Of a stretch of DNA of 64,000 nucleotides, positions 10,280 to 22,000 are shown in pieces. The notes under the pieces are model-generated. The model made no database searches. It was not told where the DNA came from and worked only from the letters and a program-made list of their open reading frames with translations. The stretch lies in NCBI GenBank assembly GCA_964019425.1, contig OZ025854.1:62001-126000 (forward strand). Reading direction: 5' to 3'. This DNA comes from Flectonema sp. DT1601 (lineage: Eukaryota > Euglenozoa > Diplonemea > Diplonemida > Diplonemidae). The translations under genes were made by a program, and so were the position numbers. Every line of letters begins with the position of its first letter. Position 1 is the first letter of the stretch.

Positions 10280-11293
10280 TCACTGGGTGCAAACGTCGTC
10301 TGTTTGCTCATCTGTGTCACCGTTGCCGTACTTCATGAATCTTCCTTTTTTTACATCAAAGACGGGCCCGTCAGCATTCCATGGCCATCCACCGTATTCA
10401 GTGTCTCTGTAGTGTTGAATCTTACTTCTCATATCTGATGATGAAGATGCAACGAATGGTCCGTGATGGACAACTGGTTCTCCTATTGGACGGCCTTGCA
10501 TTACTAAGAACTTCACAGTAGTATCTGTAGCAGTTATCGACATTGGTTCCCTTGCGGGAGTATGAAATCCAATACGACCAGAAGAGTACATCTTTTTATT
10601 AACAATAACTTCCCCATTCGAATAGATGTACGAAGTTCTCATAACTTCTGATGGAATTGTTTTGTCTTCAAGAAAGTTATGCGTCTCTCCAGGGTTAATA
10701 TTTACTTTTTGTACGACCACAAAATTTTCTTTCGAAGCTGCCCAGCTGTCAGGAGGAGGATCTAGTCCCGTTATGTTTAGAACTCCTTTTTTGGATACTT
10801 TTGACAGTTGTTCTCTCCACATCATTCGGTAGTTGGGAGATGCTTCTTTAGACTTTGCTGGTAAGTTAAGCCATATTTGGAATAGAACAAGAGGATTATC
10901 GCTGTTCTCATTTACTAAGGGAAACATTTCGGAGTGTTGCATACCGGAGCCAGCGGTCATCCATTGAACGTCACCAGACTTGAATCGTCCATGATTTCCC
11001 ATGTTATCAGCGTGATCAACAGCACCTGTCTCTACGACTGTTATTGTCTCAAATCCGCAGTGAGGATGTCTTACGAATCCAGGAACACCTTCATTACCGT
11101 GATACATTGACCAGTCTCCTTGTTTACTTTCATCTATCTTCCCTCCTCCACTTCCTTTAGGATACGAGTCGTCATGAAAAGCAACGAATAAGAATGGATC
11201 AAAAGTCTTCCAGTGACCTCCAACAAGTTTAAATGGAGCAGTGCGAGTCATGTCCGAATATGTAACTGTGAGCAATAATGATGATAATATCAT
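10280..11293 (-). CDS. Pirin family protein
   Basis: A 337-residue bicupin. The N-terminal cupin has the pirin core motifs: DPFLFVAFHDDSYP, HPHCGFETITVVETGAVDHAD, then GDVQWMTAGSGMQHSEMFP. The histidines of HPH, DHAD and QHSE and the glutamate of HSE match the metal-binding set of pirins. The second cupin covers roughly residues 190-290. Pirins are nuclear or cytosolic Fe(II) proteins, some with quercetin dioxygenase activity. The first 14 residues are hydrophobic (MILSSLLLTVTYS), so either a weak signal peptide or, if translation starts at Met15 (11251), a plain cytosolic protein. A T/C-rich stretch ending CCACCAACCAG precedes the ATG at 11293. Confidence 0.92.
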   Translation of the reverse strand: MILSSLLLTVTYSDMTRTAPFKLVGGHWKTFDPFLFVAFHDDSYPKGSGGGKIDESKQGDWSMYHGNEGVPGFVRHPHCGFETITVVETGAVDHADNMGNHGRFKSGDVQWMTAGSGMQHSEMFPLVNENSDNPLVLFQIWLNLPAKSKEASPNYRMMWREQLSKVSKKGVLNITGLDPPPDSWAASKENFVVVQKVNINPGETHNFLEDKTIPSEVMRTSYIYSNGEVIVNKKMYSSGRIGFHTPAREPMSITATDTTVKFLVMQGRPIGEPVVHHGPFVASSSSDMRSKIQHYRDTEYGGWPWNADGPVFDVKKGRFMKYGNGDTDEQTDDVCTQ

Positions 11294-12053
11294 TTATGTT
11301 TTGACTGGTTGGTGGAGAAAATCGTCAAACAAAAAAAAGCTCTTAATCTCAGTAGCTTCTTCAACTTCGTCGGTGCAACAACACAATATTTTTCAACACA
11401 TATATACCTGTAATTAAGTGGTTTTTTTTTTTCTACAAAAACGACTGCTGTCTCAAACCTTTTTCCAACTGACAGAACCACCGAAAGCAAACACAACATA
11501 AACACAACACACGATAAAGCAAAATTTCAATCAGCTTGCGGTGTCAAGGCAGAAATATCGTCACCTACTTCTGTAGGATGTTAGAGAGAAGAAGAGAAGT
11601 TCTACAAAAACAGTTAAAGAGTGGCTCCCTCGATATCCGGGGAGTGAATCTTAAGTTGTAGAAAATAAATAACAAGAAAAAAACAGAAAAAAAGACAAAC
11701 ATAAGATTGTAGGTTTCCTTTGTAGTTAAAAAGAGAATGCGTAAGAAACGGGATTCTTTTTCCCCTCCCTTTCGTATTGTATTAAATCCTCCCCGCCCCA
11801 CTCCTCGAATCAAATCTCGCGACTTAGAACCAATATTTTTTTCAGATTAAAAAAAAGGTTCGCGAAATATTTTTTAAACCACTGGGGGACACGATTGGTG
11901 AAAACCAACTTCGCGACACGACAAGGAACAGGAGGCGGGCTTTAGCACTTCCTGCAACCCTTGTGGGTTTTAATGTCAACCAATCTGATCATAGATAAAC
12001 AATATTGTGCATTCTGAAAAAATACGTTTGCGTGAAAATATTTTTTTAAATGT
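11294..12053. other. Intergenic spacer
   Basis: 760 bp between the pirin gene and the next gene's stop codon. It holds the pirin leader and acceptor and otherwise AT-rich sequence. I see no further gene, RNA or repeat. Confidence 0.6.
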
Positions 12054-14660
12054 TTAATTGTCATCAGACTCTTTGTAGCCGTCACCATAAAACTTTTCCG
12101 TTATGGAAGTGTGAAAGTTGATCGCCTTCACTGGAGGGTACGGCTTTACTCCCTCAGCAGGTTCAACAACCGGTGTAATTACTTCATGTTCCCAAAGATA
12201 AATATTAATCGGAGCACTTGTTCTAATCTGAGACAAATCAGAAGGAGTAGCCACACGATGTGTTGTACTACGCAAACGATCATTAGTCAACCTCTGCATG
12301 TAGTCACCAGTATTGATAATAATCGTTCCAGGAGGGGATCGAACCCGTGCCCAAGAACCATCTTTCAGTAAGATCTGAAGTCCTTCTACTCGAGGTGCTG
12401 GAAGAATAGTAAAAAGTGTGACATCTTCGTGACCAAGAAGTCTACCGGCACCAGAAGCTGCGTCTTCTTTAGAGACTGGTGGATAATAATTTAATCTCAA
12501 TGCGTGTTGTGGTGGACTCACTCTGTCTGAAGTCCACTCTTCAGCTTCTGAGTCCGAGTATCCCAAATATAGCAATATAGCTTTCGCAAGAGGGGATACT
12601 AATTTTAAATGAGAACCAACATACTCAGAGAAGAAATCACCAGAAGGTCCCAGAGGCCAATATTTGTGTGAAACCGAAGGATCAAATGCAGGAGATGAAA
12701 ACACCCATCCTTCAACAAGATCAGGATGGATTCCCGATGTCTGTTTGTGTCCAAAGTAACCTTGATTTACTGAAGCAGTTCTGGGACGGCATGCTGCGTA
12801 TTGTTGCTTGTCAGTTATTGATGTCGATTCAAATAGTTTTCTCACCTGAGAATCAACATGTTCATAATCCTCAGCTGTGTGACCAGTCACTTCGTGACAG
12901 TTTTGAAGAACACAAAATCCCGTTTCTTCCATCGCCTTCCCAAGTTTTTTACTGAACTCATTTATGTCTTCGCTGAACAGTTTAAAATCGATCGCCTCAA
13001 CTTGAAAGTCATCGTTAAAAACTTCACTCCCTACTTCACCTTCAGAATATCTGTACTTGATATCATGTTTACGAACTCCTTCATAAGATAGAGTTGAGTG
13101 ACTGGTTTCGTTTATTCCTTTTGACTTCGCTGTTTATTTTGAAAGTTTTAATGTTTTGCTGTAAAAATATTATTTCCATTTTTCGTAAGAGAGAGAGAGA
13201 GAGAGGTAAGGCAAACCTTTATCATCGAACACAGAACTGCTCTCAATTGCTCCGCAGTCCGGTTCAATGGAAACATTTCCACGAAATACGTTCTTCGGAT
13301 CATATTTAGCTTTTAGTCTTCGAAGACGAGAAGTATTACAACCCCACGAAGCCAGGAGTTGATCTGCAGGATCTGAAGAAGCAAAATTTGAATAAATTTC
13401 AGCACGCTCCGGGTCTTTAGATGTGAATTTTAAAAAAGCTGAACGAGCCCAGTCCTTTGTATCGTCAACCTGTGATGATGATGATGTTGTTGGCCATGAA
13501 CAGATCACTTCTATAGTGTGCGATGTACTTCTGTTACACCAGGCGGTTTCATCACAACTTTTGTTGTTGACAGCACCTCCCAAATGTGTTATTCCAATTA
13601 CTTGAGATCTTCCTTCACCGTTGAGGAATTCAGGTCTATTTTTATAAGCATCAAGTAACAGCGATAAGACATCCTCAGTGTACACAACCATACTACTCTT
13701 TACGTAGTACCCTTGGCCGTGGGGAGCCAGGTTGTCAGCTCCACGCTGCATGTCAACATATTTAATTTGTTTAAAATTCTGAACAGTTCCTCCATTGCTC
13801 TCAGTGAATGACTTGATTTCATCGATGATATCTCTGCAGCCGACCTCATCAGTGCAGCAGAGGGAAACCATCGCACATCCGTTTGCAATGTACGAATTAA
13901 TACTCAACTCGTTAGGGCAGTCTGATGACTTCAAAGCTAACTTCAGCAGGTCAACTGAAGAAGTGTTTTCTAAAGGGATGGAAGCAGTCCCTTGAAAGAC
14001 TGTTGAAATTGGATGTAATTTGTAAGTAAATTGCGTGGCTGCTAAAAAGCATTGACCAGCTCCACGAATTGCCCAAAATAAATCAGGATTCTGTGATGAT
14101 GAAGCTGTGATACGAGTTCCATCAGATAAGAATCCAGTAACTGATAAGAGAGAATCAATAGTCAGACCATGAGATCTACTTAACCATCCCCAACCTCCTC
14201 CAAGAGTAAGTCCAGCAATGCCAGTGTGAGAAACAGTTCCTGCTGGGACTGCGTACCCGTGAAGAGATGTTTCCCAATCGAAGTCACGTAGAAGACAACC
14301 TGCCTCAGCAGTTACTATTTCATTCTGAGAGTCTACAGAAATATATTTCATCCTCGAAGTGTCAATTACTATTCCACTGTCGTCAATACACTTTCCTGGT
14401 ATTGAATGACCTCCACTTCTCATTGATATCTTCTGACCTTCAATAGCTGCCCATTGCAGTGCACTCTGAACATCACTCTCTCCTCCAGCGAATACAATTC
14501 CTTCAGGACGCTTATTGATATCTCCGTTCCAAATCTTACGAGATTCTTCATAAGTCAGATCTCCAGGAACAACGACTGCTCCACGAGGTGATATCCTTTT
14601 TCGAAGTCTATCGATGGGTGTTTCAGACGCACTTTTCGATAGGCTGTTGACCGGAAGCAT
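12054..14660 (-). CDS. FAD-linked oxidase (BBE type) fused to 2OG-Fe(II) dioxygenase
   Basis: Two exons, 14660-13217 and 13129-12054, giving 839 residues. Residues 1-480 are a berberine-bridge-type FAD oxidase: RSGGHS carries the flavin-linking His85, followed by HTGIAGLTLGGGWGWLSR and, at the end, the BBE-domain motif YDPKNVFRGN. The usual second flavin-linking Cys is Ser, so flavin is probably held by His only. Residues from about 483 are an isopenicillin-N-synthase-like dioxygenase: EAIDFKLFSEDINEFSKKLG, then His715-x-Asp717, His772 and RTSAP for iron and 2-oxoglutarate. The second frame has no ATG before MEETGFCVL although its conserved N-terminus extends further upstream, and the intron (GTTTGC...AAACAG, 87 nt) joins the two exactly in frame. 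The alternative is two genes with a non-ATG or hidden start. Substrate unknown. Confidence 0.72.
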
Positions 14661-15148
14661 CGTGTCTTGTTGCCCTCCACTGTTTAGCGTTGAATTATAC
14701 TAAGAAAATAAAGAAAAAGATTACGTCTATCCCTTAACAGGCAGCGATGTTTTTTTTTTTTTTTTTTTTTTTTTTTTTCCGTACAAGAGCTGCTTCTTTT
14801 ATTTTTTTTATTTTTTTTTTTCGTTTTATTATTATTTATTTATTTTATTGACATTATACATTGCTGGGCTATCTTTTTTGTTGTCACTTTCTTAAAAGCC
14901 ACAGTCCAAGTTCTCAGATGCAGCAATCCAGTTCAGAACAAGTGTTATGAAACAATAGTATGCTGGGTGAGTACACAGCCAGTATGAAGTTCTTCTGGAA
15001 GGGAGCTGTGCATTTTTTTTTTTTTTTATTATCATTTTTTTTTTTTCCTGATTCCTGCTTTTTGGTATTCCAGGTGTCGGTAATCCAGCCCACCTGGTTT
15101 CCATAAAAAAACAAGACACTTCAAAAAAAAAAGGGGAAAAAAGAAAAC

Positions 15149-15179
<31 letters not shown>

Positions 15180-16321
15180 CAACTCAATGTCATGTCGGTA
15201 GATAGAAGATGAAGGAAGGCACTCATTAGAAGTCAGAGATACGTATAAAGTCCAAATCTTGTCTTTATTGATATCAGGAAGTGAAGTCTCACCAACCGCA
15301 TTCTTCTCCTCAAAAGATAACGTCTCACAAGCTGTATCAGACTCTTCCCTTTTCTAAACATCATCTCTTCAAGACGATAGCGGGTACAGACGATATATTT
15401 ATTTGGGGAATTCGGTTCACCCAACCCGCTGCATTTTTTACTTTTTTTTTTTTTTTTTTTTAAAACCAATCTATTGACTAACAGAACACAAAGGGGGATC
15501 GCAGTAACAAACAAAAAGGAGAAAAAACAATGAGGAAAACAGAGAAATTGGAATGAAGAAGGGGGAAAAAAAAAAAATGTTTAAGGCAAGTCGCTAAAAC
15601 AATTTTTGACACTTTTTCTAAAGAAATAAATATTCACTGAATACCAGTGAGTGATTTGTTTTTGTGTTTTGGGGAAAGTTTGTCAACTACCAACTTTATA
15701 CAAAACGCTTTTTGTGAAGAGCCCAGCGTTTTATTTTTTTTATTTTTGTATGAAGTAGTGGCTGGGTTTTCCCTTTTTTATTTTTTACCAATGAGAATCG
15801 ATGGTAAAAAATAATTCTCGTCAATCAAAAAGAAAAATAAAGGAAATATATAATAATCATCCGAACACCAATGCAATAATAATAACGACATTTAGAAGAA
15901 AGACAGACAGAACCAACTACGTGGAGGGGAAGAAATGAAAAGGGAAGGGAGCATAATCAGCGTCGGATGAAGTTTTCAGTACAGTAATCCCACAGAGTGA
16001 AATGACTGCTCAGAGTAGAATCTTTTTTTTTTTTTTTTAGTAGAATTGTATCATAACTTAACAAATCTGGTAGCGATTCTCTTTTCGAAGTAACTATTTA
16101 GGTTTTCGAGAATAATCCATTAAACCTTTTATTATCTTAACCATCAGTCATGATACAACGAACGAACTATAGTCACATGGGGAATAATGAAAAGGGAGGA
16201 AAAAAAACTCATGATCAGAAGCTTTAATGACGTTCTGCAAGAATCCCACAAAAGTGAGATGATTGCTCGCTCAACTCGAATAGGTGTCGTCAGTCTCATC
16301 GGGTTTTTTTTTTCAAGTTTT
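14661..16321. other. Intergenic spacer with homopolymers
   Basis: About 1.7 kb. The end nearest 14661 holds the leader of the oxidase gene with an excellent acceptor (TTTTTCTTTATTTTCTTAG near 14700). The rest carries T and A runs up to about 25 nt. No frame here looks coding and I see no RNA gene. Confidence 0.6.
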
Positions 16322-17090
16322 TTACGTATCCTTCGACAGGAATATATAAAATATTATAGCCTGAATTAGACCAACAAAGAATCCGAGAAATCCTCCAAGA
16401 AATTCAATAAATTTAAATTCTTCTTTCATAAATGAAAGAAACATTTTTTCCATCTCATCAAGAGACATAGTCTTGATCTTCACGGTGACCAGTTCGTCGA
16501 TGTGAATACTTTCTTCCATCTTCTTCGAAACTCTTTTTATTAAATTCGGAAGTTGTTGAAGTAGTTTTCCTTCGAAATCTCCCTGCAAAGATTTCTTTAA
16601 TGTTGGAGAACTGTTGAACATAATTGGGAATGTTGGACTCACAATACTCAAACCCTTTGTGATCAAAGTGTGAACTATCGCTTGAACAACTGGTGTGAAT
16701 TCAGCCTGTGAGTTTTTTTTTTTTTTTTTGTTAAAAAATCCAAAGCAAACCAAATAATAAACCACAAACCGCAAACTCCGGAGCAAGCATGTAGGATCTA
16801 ATGTCAGTGTGAGTGAGAAGTTTTTCAGCGACTGTGGATCCGACTTTCTCAGCCAAGACGGCTTGTCTTTTTGGAAAAATCCCGTGAAGAGTAAAACAAC
16901 CGAGTTTTATAGGAATTCGAGGATGAAACAACATCTTTACCGCAACCATATTAGTACCGTAACCGATCGCCATGGTGATGAATGGTGTTAAGAGGTACAT
17001 CCAAATATCTTGGAATCGAGTTGGACAACATCCAACGACTTCCTGCACATTCACTGCAAGAATCAATAAACATATTGAGGACCAGTGCAT
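16322..17090 (-). CDS. DUF445 membrane protein
   Basis: Two exons, 17090-16770 and 16705-16322, 234 residues. A hydrophobic N-terminus (MHWSSICLLILAVNVQEVVG) may be a signal sequence or anchor. The DUF445 core follows: YLLTPFITMAIGYGTNMVAVKMLFHPR, then GIFPKRQAVLAEKVGSTVAEKLL. The C-terminus has the family's final membrane helix, FLGGFLGFFVGLIQAIIFY. The 64-nt intron starts GTTTGT and ends with a pure A tract plus CTCACAG; splicing keeps the frame (EFA/AEFTPVV). Members of this family are found in bacteria and scattered eukaryotes; function is not established. Confidence 0.85.
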
Positions 17091-19043
17091 CTTTCAGGCA
17101 CCGATATAAACTGGGTGTCTGTTATGTTTTGAGATAGGTTTAATTACATTAAAAGTTTTTTTTTTTTTTTTATGAACTCATCCTTCCAAAAACCTGCTCA
17201 ACAGGAGGGGTTAGTTTGGTGCAAAAGATAAAATATTTTTTTATGTTCTCTTTAAGAGCCCATAGTTTTGTTTTTGTTTTTGTTTTGTTTTAGGAGCTAT
17301 TTTTTTTTTTTCCCTTCTTTTTTTTTAAGTACAAGAATTGTGATTTTTTTTTTTTTTTTTTAATATCGAATTTAAATATAAATTAAAAAAAAAAAAAAAA
17401 AAAAACATTAACCAGTAATAGAGCACTGTTATTAGGCTGCTTAATTGAGATGAAAAGCACGTTCGTCTTGTATGATAAATCAGATGCAATAACAGATTGA
17501 TTCTCTCTCTGGAATAAAAGCAGGTTTGTTTTTTTTCTTTCGCTTAAATGTTTTTTTTTTTTTCGCAAGCGCAGAAACACTACGAAAAAAAAAAAAAAAA
17601 AAAAAAAGAAAATTTAGCTTTTTTTTTTGTGTGACAATGGGAGTAAGAAAATAAAGAATCGACTGAAAAAAAGAAAATCACGTTTTGCACACACCGAATT
17701 CGTTGAAACACATGCGGCAAGGGGGAAAGCAAATAAAAGAAATTATTTAAAAAAAAAGAGGTTAACACAGCTTTGGTGCCTGATGTCATAGGTAACCAGA
17801 TAACTAAACAGCAGTAACGTTGTGAACGAAAAAAAATAAAACATCACCTCAATCTAAATAATTTGTTTTTTGGGGGGTAAAGCCGACCTTAATTATAAAG
17901 GCCTACTTTTTAAAAAACTTATTAATTTTCTCCCATAAAAAAATTCATTTACTCGTTCCCTTGCGAAACGGAAAAATGAAATATTTTATCTGGCAGAAAG
18001 AAAAAAAAACCGAACAAATAAATTACTGAACTGGCTTCTTGAAATATGCGAGAAGAGAAGAGAAGAGACGAGAAAGTTTAGTTTAGTTAGCAAAATACAA
18101 ACTGATGACTACGAGGGGTCTGGGTAGCCCGCATCAGTAAGGACCCAATCGCGAAGATTGTAGTTCTGGAAGTGATCGACTTCCAGCCTCCACCTTGCCC
18201 AGAGGCTAACAGGTTGTAAACAACTAAAGGAAATAAAAGAGAAACGATCTGGGAGTGGGGGGAAGGTGAAAAAAAATAAAAAATCTTCTTTCTTTCATAT
18301 ACATCTTTCTTTATAATACGACCACATGTGCCATATGCCCACACTCCACGAAAGAAAATAGAAAACCCCGGAACAGTACCGAGGATCGTTCACCCTCAGT
18401 TGTCCAAAGCATTATAAGTGTACTGTGGGCTTACCGAAAAGCTTTAGAAATGTACCACAAAAGATTTGGGCAGCACATAGCCATATCACTCAGCAAGAAA
18501 TGAAAACCAAAAGGATCAGGTAAGATGACAGTCAGTTTAAGGGTCATAACTGCGCCGGGCCAAAGAAAGAGGAGAGAAGACCAACAGTTGGTTGAAAACA
18601 ATTTGCAACGAAATCAATACTTCCATTGCCATTGCTAAGTAAATAAAATAAAAAAAAGAAAGGTGTGTAAATTATTTTTTTTTCTTTCTTTCTTTTTGAC
18701 AAGTTGCCAGCTAACTAAGAACATAAAAGTGATTGAAGAGAGAAAGAGAGTACACCGACGCAGAAACGCCAAGCCCTCCAACAAACACTGTGTGTGTGTT
18801 TCCTTTTGTAACAAAATAACGTCCCCTTTCTTTGAGTAAAGAGAGCGAGTCCTTAGAAAAGGGAAGGGAAAAAATAAAAAGAAATAGAGAGAAATTCATT
18901 TGAGTTTTTTGACGGTCGCAGTTTACTGAAAAAAAAAGACAAGAAACAGTTCTGCTGTTTTACCGAATAATTAAATACGTGGTCACAATAAAAGAGGTTT
19001 AACACTTTCTCAAAAACGGTTCTGACAAAAAGAGAAAGCTATC
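17091..19043. other. Intergenic spacer
   Basis: Nearly 2 kb of AT-rich DNA with many A/T runs. A GC-richer patch at about 18110-18215 has hairpin potential (GGAAGTGATCGACTTCC) but matches nothing I know. A patch at 18365-18480 is of mixed composition with no coding signal. No gene found. Confidence 0.55.
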
Positions 19044-22000
19044 TTATGATTCATCACTACTTACGGCAAGTACTTCCGTAATGGTAACATCAGGGGATGC
19101 TTTCAGCTCACGGCTACCTGGAGTTAGAAACAAAGTGCTGCTGGTAGCGGGTTCTATCATTTCGCTGCTTTCGAAACTCTCAACAGAAGTTTGTTCTTCA
19201 GGTTGTATTTCTGTTATACTTTCTACAAACGTTATGGTCTTCCTTTGAATTGCAGGCAAAGTGTTATTAGCTTTAGCTTTCTGGAAGGCAAGCCAACCCC
19301 GTTTCCAGAGCGGAGCTTTTGGAGAAATTATTACCTTCTTTTTCCGAAAACAAGTCGCAAAAAATTCTTTCTGAACAGGACTCATGGCTGAAGTCCCCAG
19401 TCGACGCTCAGCCATGGTCAGAACCTCAACCATACTCTCAGGGTGTTCTATTCCGAATTCCATAAAACGGTTTTTAGTTAATGTGTACACCTGTGTGTAG
19501 TCTAACGTCTTTACTGTAGCATTACGACGGGTTCCGTAGAGCAAGGCCATTTCTCCGAAGAATGCTCCGGCGGTAAGCTCAGCAAGTACATTATTATGAG
19601 CATCGAGAACAGCTACTCTACCCGACCCAATAAAGTGCATTGCGTCTCCTGGATCACCTGCTTTGAATATGAACACTTCGGGGAGAAGAACTTCTCTTCG
19701 GAGCCTGCCGACGAGTCTTCTAATTTTTGAATCTCCCATATCACCGAGAAATGGAACTTTCATCATCACAGAGACGTTGATTGCGATGTTAACCTTGTCT
19801 TCGAGTTCAGAGTTGAGACCCTGCATTGGATTATCAGAAGAAGAAAGAGTTCTATTAGTCTTCCACATGTACCTGTAGTAGTCGAGTATCTCATCTCCGA
19901 TGCATCTGTTCATTTTAGTGTATCGAATGTAGTCTCTGATTTGATCTATTTTTCTAAAATACTGATCCTCATAAGCACTAAGTGAAGTTAGTAAGTTTGC
20001 TATTACAGCAATACCCGTAGCGTACACACCAACACCAACACAGGCAACGATCGCTGTCATTGTCGTTTGGGCGTCGGTTACTGGAAGGCGATGTCCATAA
20101 CCAAATAACGCTCTGACAGTCCAATCTACTAATAAAGCATACTTTCTATCTCCAGGATAATCAGGGAAATCTTCATGCGGAAAGAACGGTGTTTGATAAC
20201 CATTCTCTTGAAGCAATCCATAAGCCATGGCACACGCAATAAAGTGTACCATGAAAAACAAACATATTAGAAATTTCGCAATCTTAACGAGAATACTGTG
20301 ATTCGCTCTGTTGATGAAGAACGATTGAAAATACTGAGGCAGGTGACTAATATTTAATATCCTATTTGTTCTATAAAGAGGATTAGACATCGCCTCATGT
20401 GGAGTTTCCCACGCCAATGCCAATAACTCCACCGGAAAACACGCTACAATATCCAACAGTAATCCATTTCTTACATAATGATGTCGTATCTTACCCAAAT
20501 CATCAATAATATTAGCACCCTCTTCATAAGGTGTTGTCAAAGTCAGGTATATCTTTACCCAATAAATACCAACATCCAAGAAGAAGTTGATTGACGTAAG
20601 AGCTGGATGGACTGCTCTGTAGTTGAATCCCCATCGAACTGGAACCCAAAAACTGTTATAAATTAGTAATAAAAGTGATAAAGAGTTCCACGTGTGGAGG
20701 AGACGCATTGCTTTAGATCGACGTTCATCTGCTGTTCGTTGTTCTATTGTGATAATTGGTGTTTTTGTATCAGTTAAATCACACGTGGTTTCCATTGATA
20801 AAGGATTAGCACCGCTTCCGGTATTCTTTGAGTCACTTGTTGAGAATGAAATCGCTTTTGATAATCGTCTGTGCATTGATTTCCTCATTGAAATTTCCCT
20901 CTTTGCAAGTTTTAACTTTTGTACAATGTGTCTCGTTGAAAGACTTGTTGACATACTCAAATTACTTCCATCGTCAGAAACATTATCAGAACCTCCTTGA
21001 CACTCTTGTGTTAGTACTCTAGGATAGATTACCTGAATATTCGCAGGCACCAGTTCACCCAAAGGCGTTCCATTAGCAACAGTGAATTCTTTTAATTTTT
21101 TAAGATTATCTTGAAGCCTCATGGCAATCAAGTCAATCGGTTCTTCACGTAAATTAATATGCTGCTCTTTTGCTACTTCTTGGTGTATTTCTTGTAATAT
21201 CATTCTATAATGGTCAAGTTCATCACAGGCATCTCCATAATAACCATTTAAGTAATGAGAGAATGCTGAACGGAATGATGTGATTGACTCGTCAGTGTCG
21301 TCACTTCCAATGGAACGATAATAAGCAATTTCTTCATTGGCACAATGGATGACTTCGATTGGAAGGTATTCTTCCATCCGGTGTTCGAGAATCGTACTTT
21401 TCGTAAACGTTAATAGAAGTTTGCATTGCTGAGCAAGACACGCTCCAAGATAAGCTCCTTGAGTCACAGATCCTATGACTGAATATGTTTTCAGTCCTTG
21501 AACTCCTGTCGCACCAAACAAACTAGGACCTAGAGCAACCCCACCAGAAGCATGAATCGGAGTGTAATTATTAACAACGTGATCATCACTGTTTCTCTTG
21601 AGAGCTTCCAACATTCCAGATGAGCAATTATTTATGATTTCAGTGTCGTGAGGAGTTGGCCAATAAGCATAAAGAAGCTCACCTGTTGCACCAATGACTG
21701 TTCCGTTAGTCTTAGCAATGTGTGATGCGATAATCTCGAGGATGTCATTCATTACGGGAAGTACACTCGGAAGCATTGCGTTTCCGAGTTGTTGTAATCC
21801 GTCGAGAAGTTGTTGGCTGAATTCAAATTTTATACACAAAATCTGTGCAGTTACTTTAGCAAGTGTCCCAACGTCTGTAAGATCTCTAACGTAGTCGAGA
21901 TCAAGAGTACCTCGTCTACTCGATATGATTGAGATAGAACTATTCCTATCGAATGTTATTCTTGAATTCTTCTTACTGAGTCCCAATCCAGTGTCTTCTC

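Noticed and set aside
18110-18215. GC-richer patch with a hairpin, considered as a snRNA or 7SL RNA
   Set aside because: No match to conserved U1-U6 or SRP RNA motifs that I could find.
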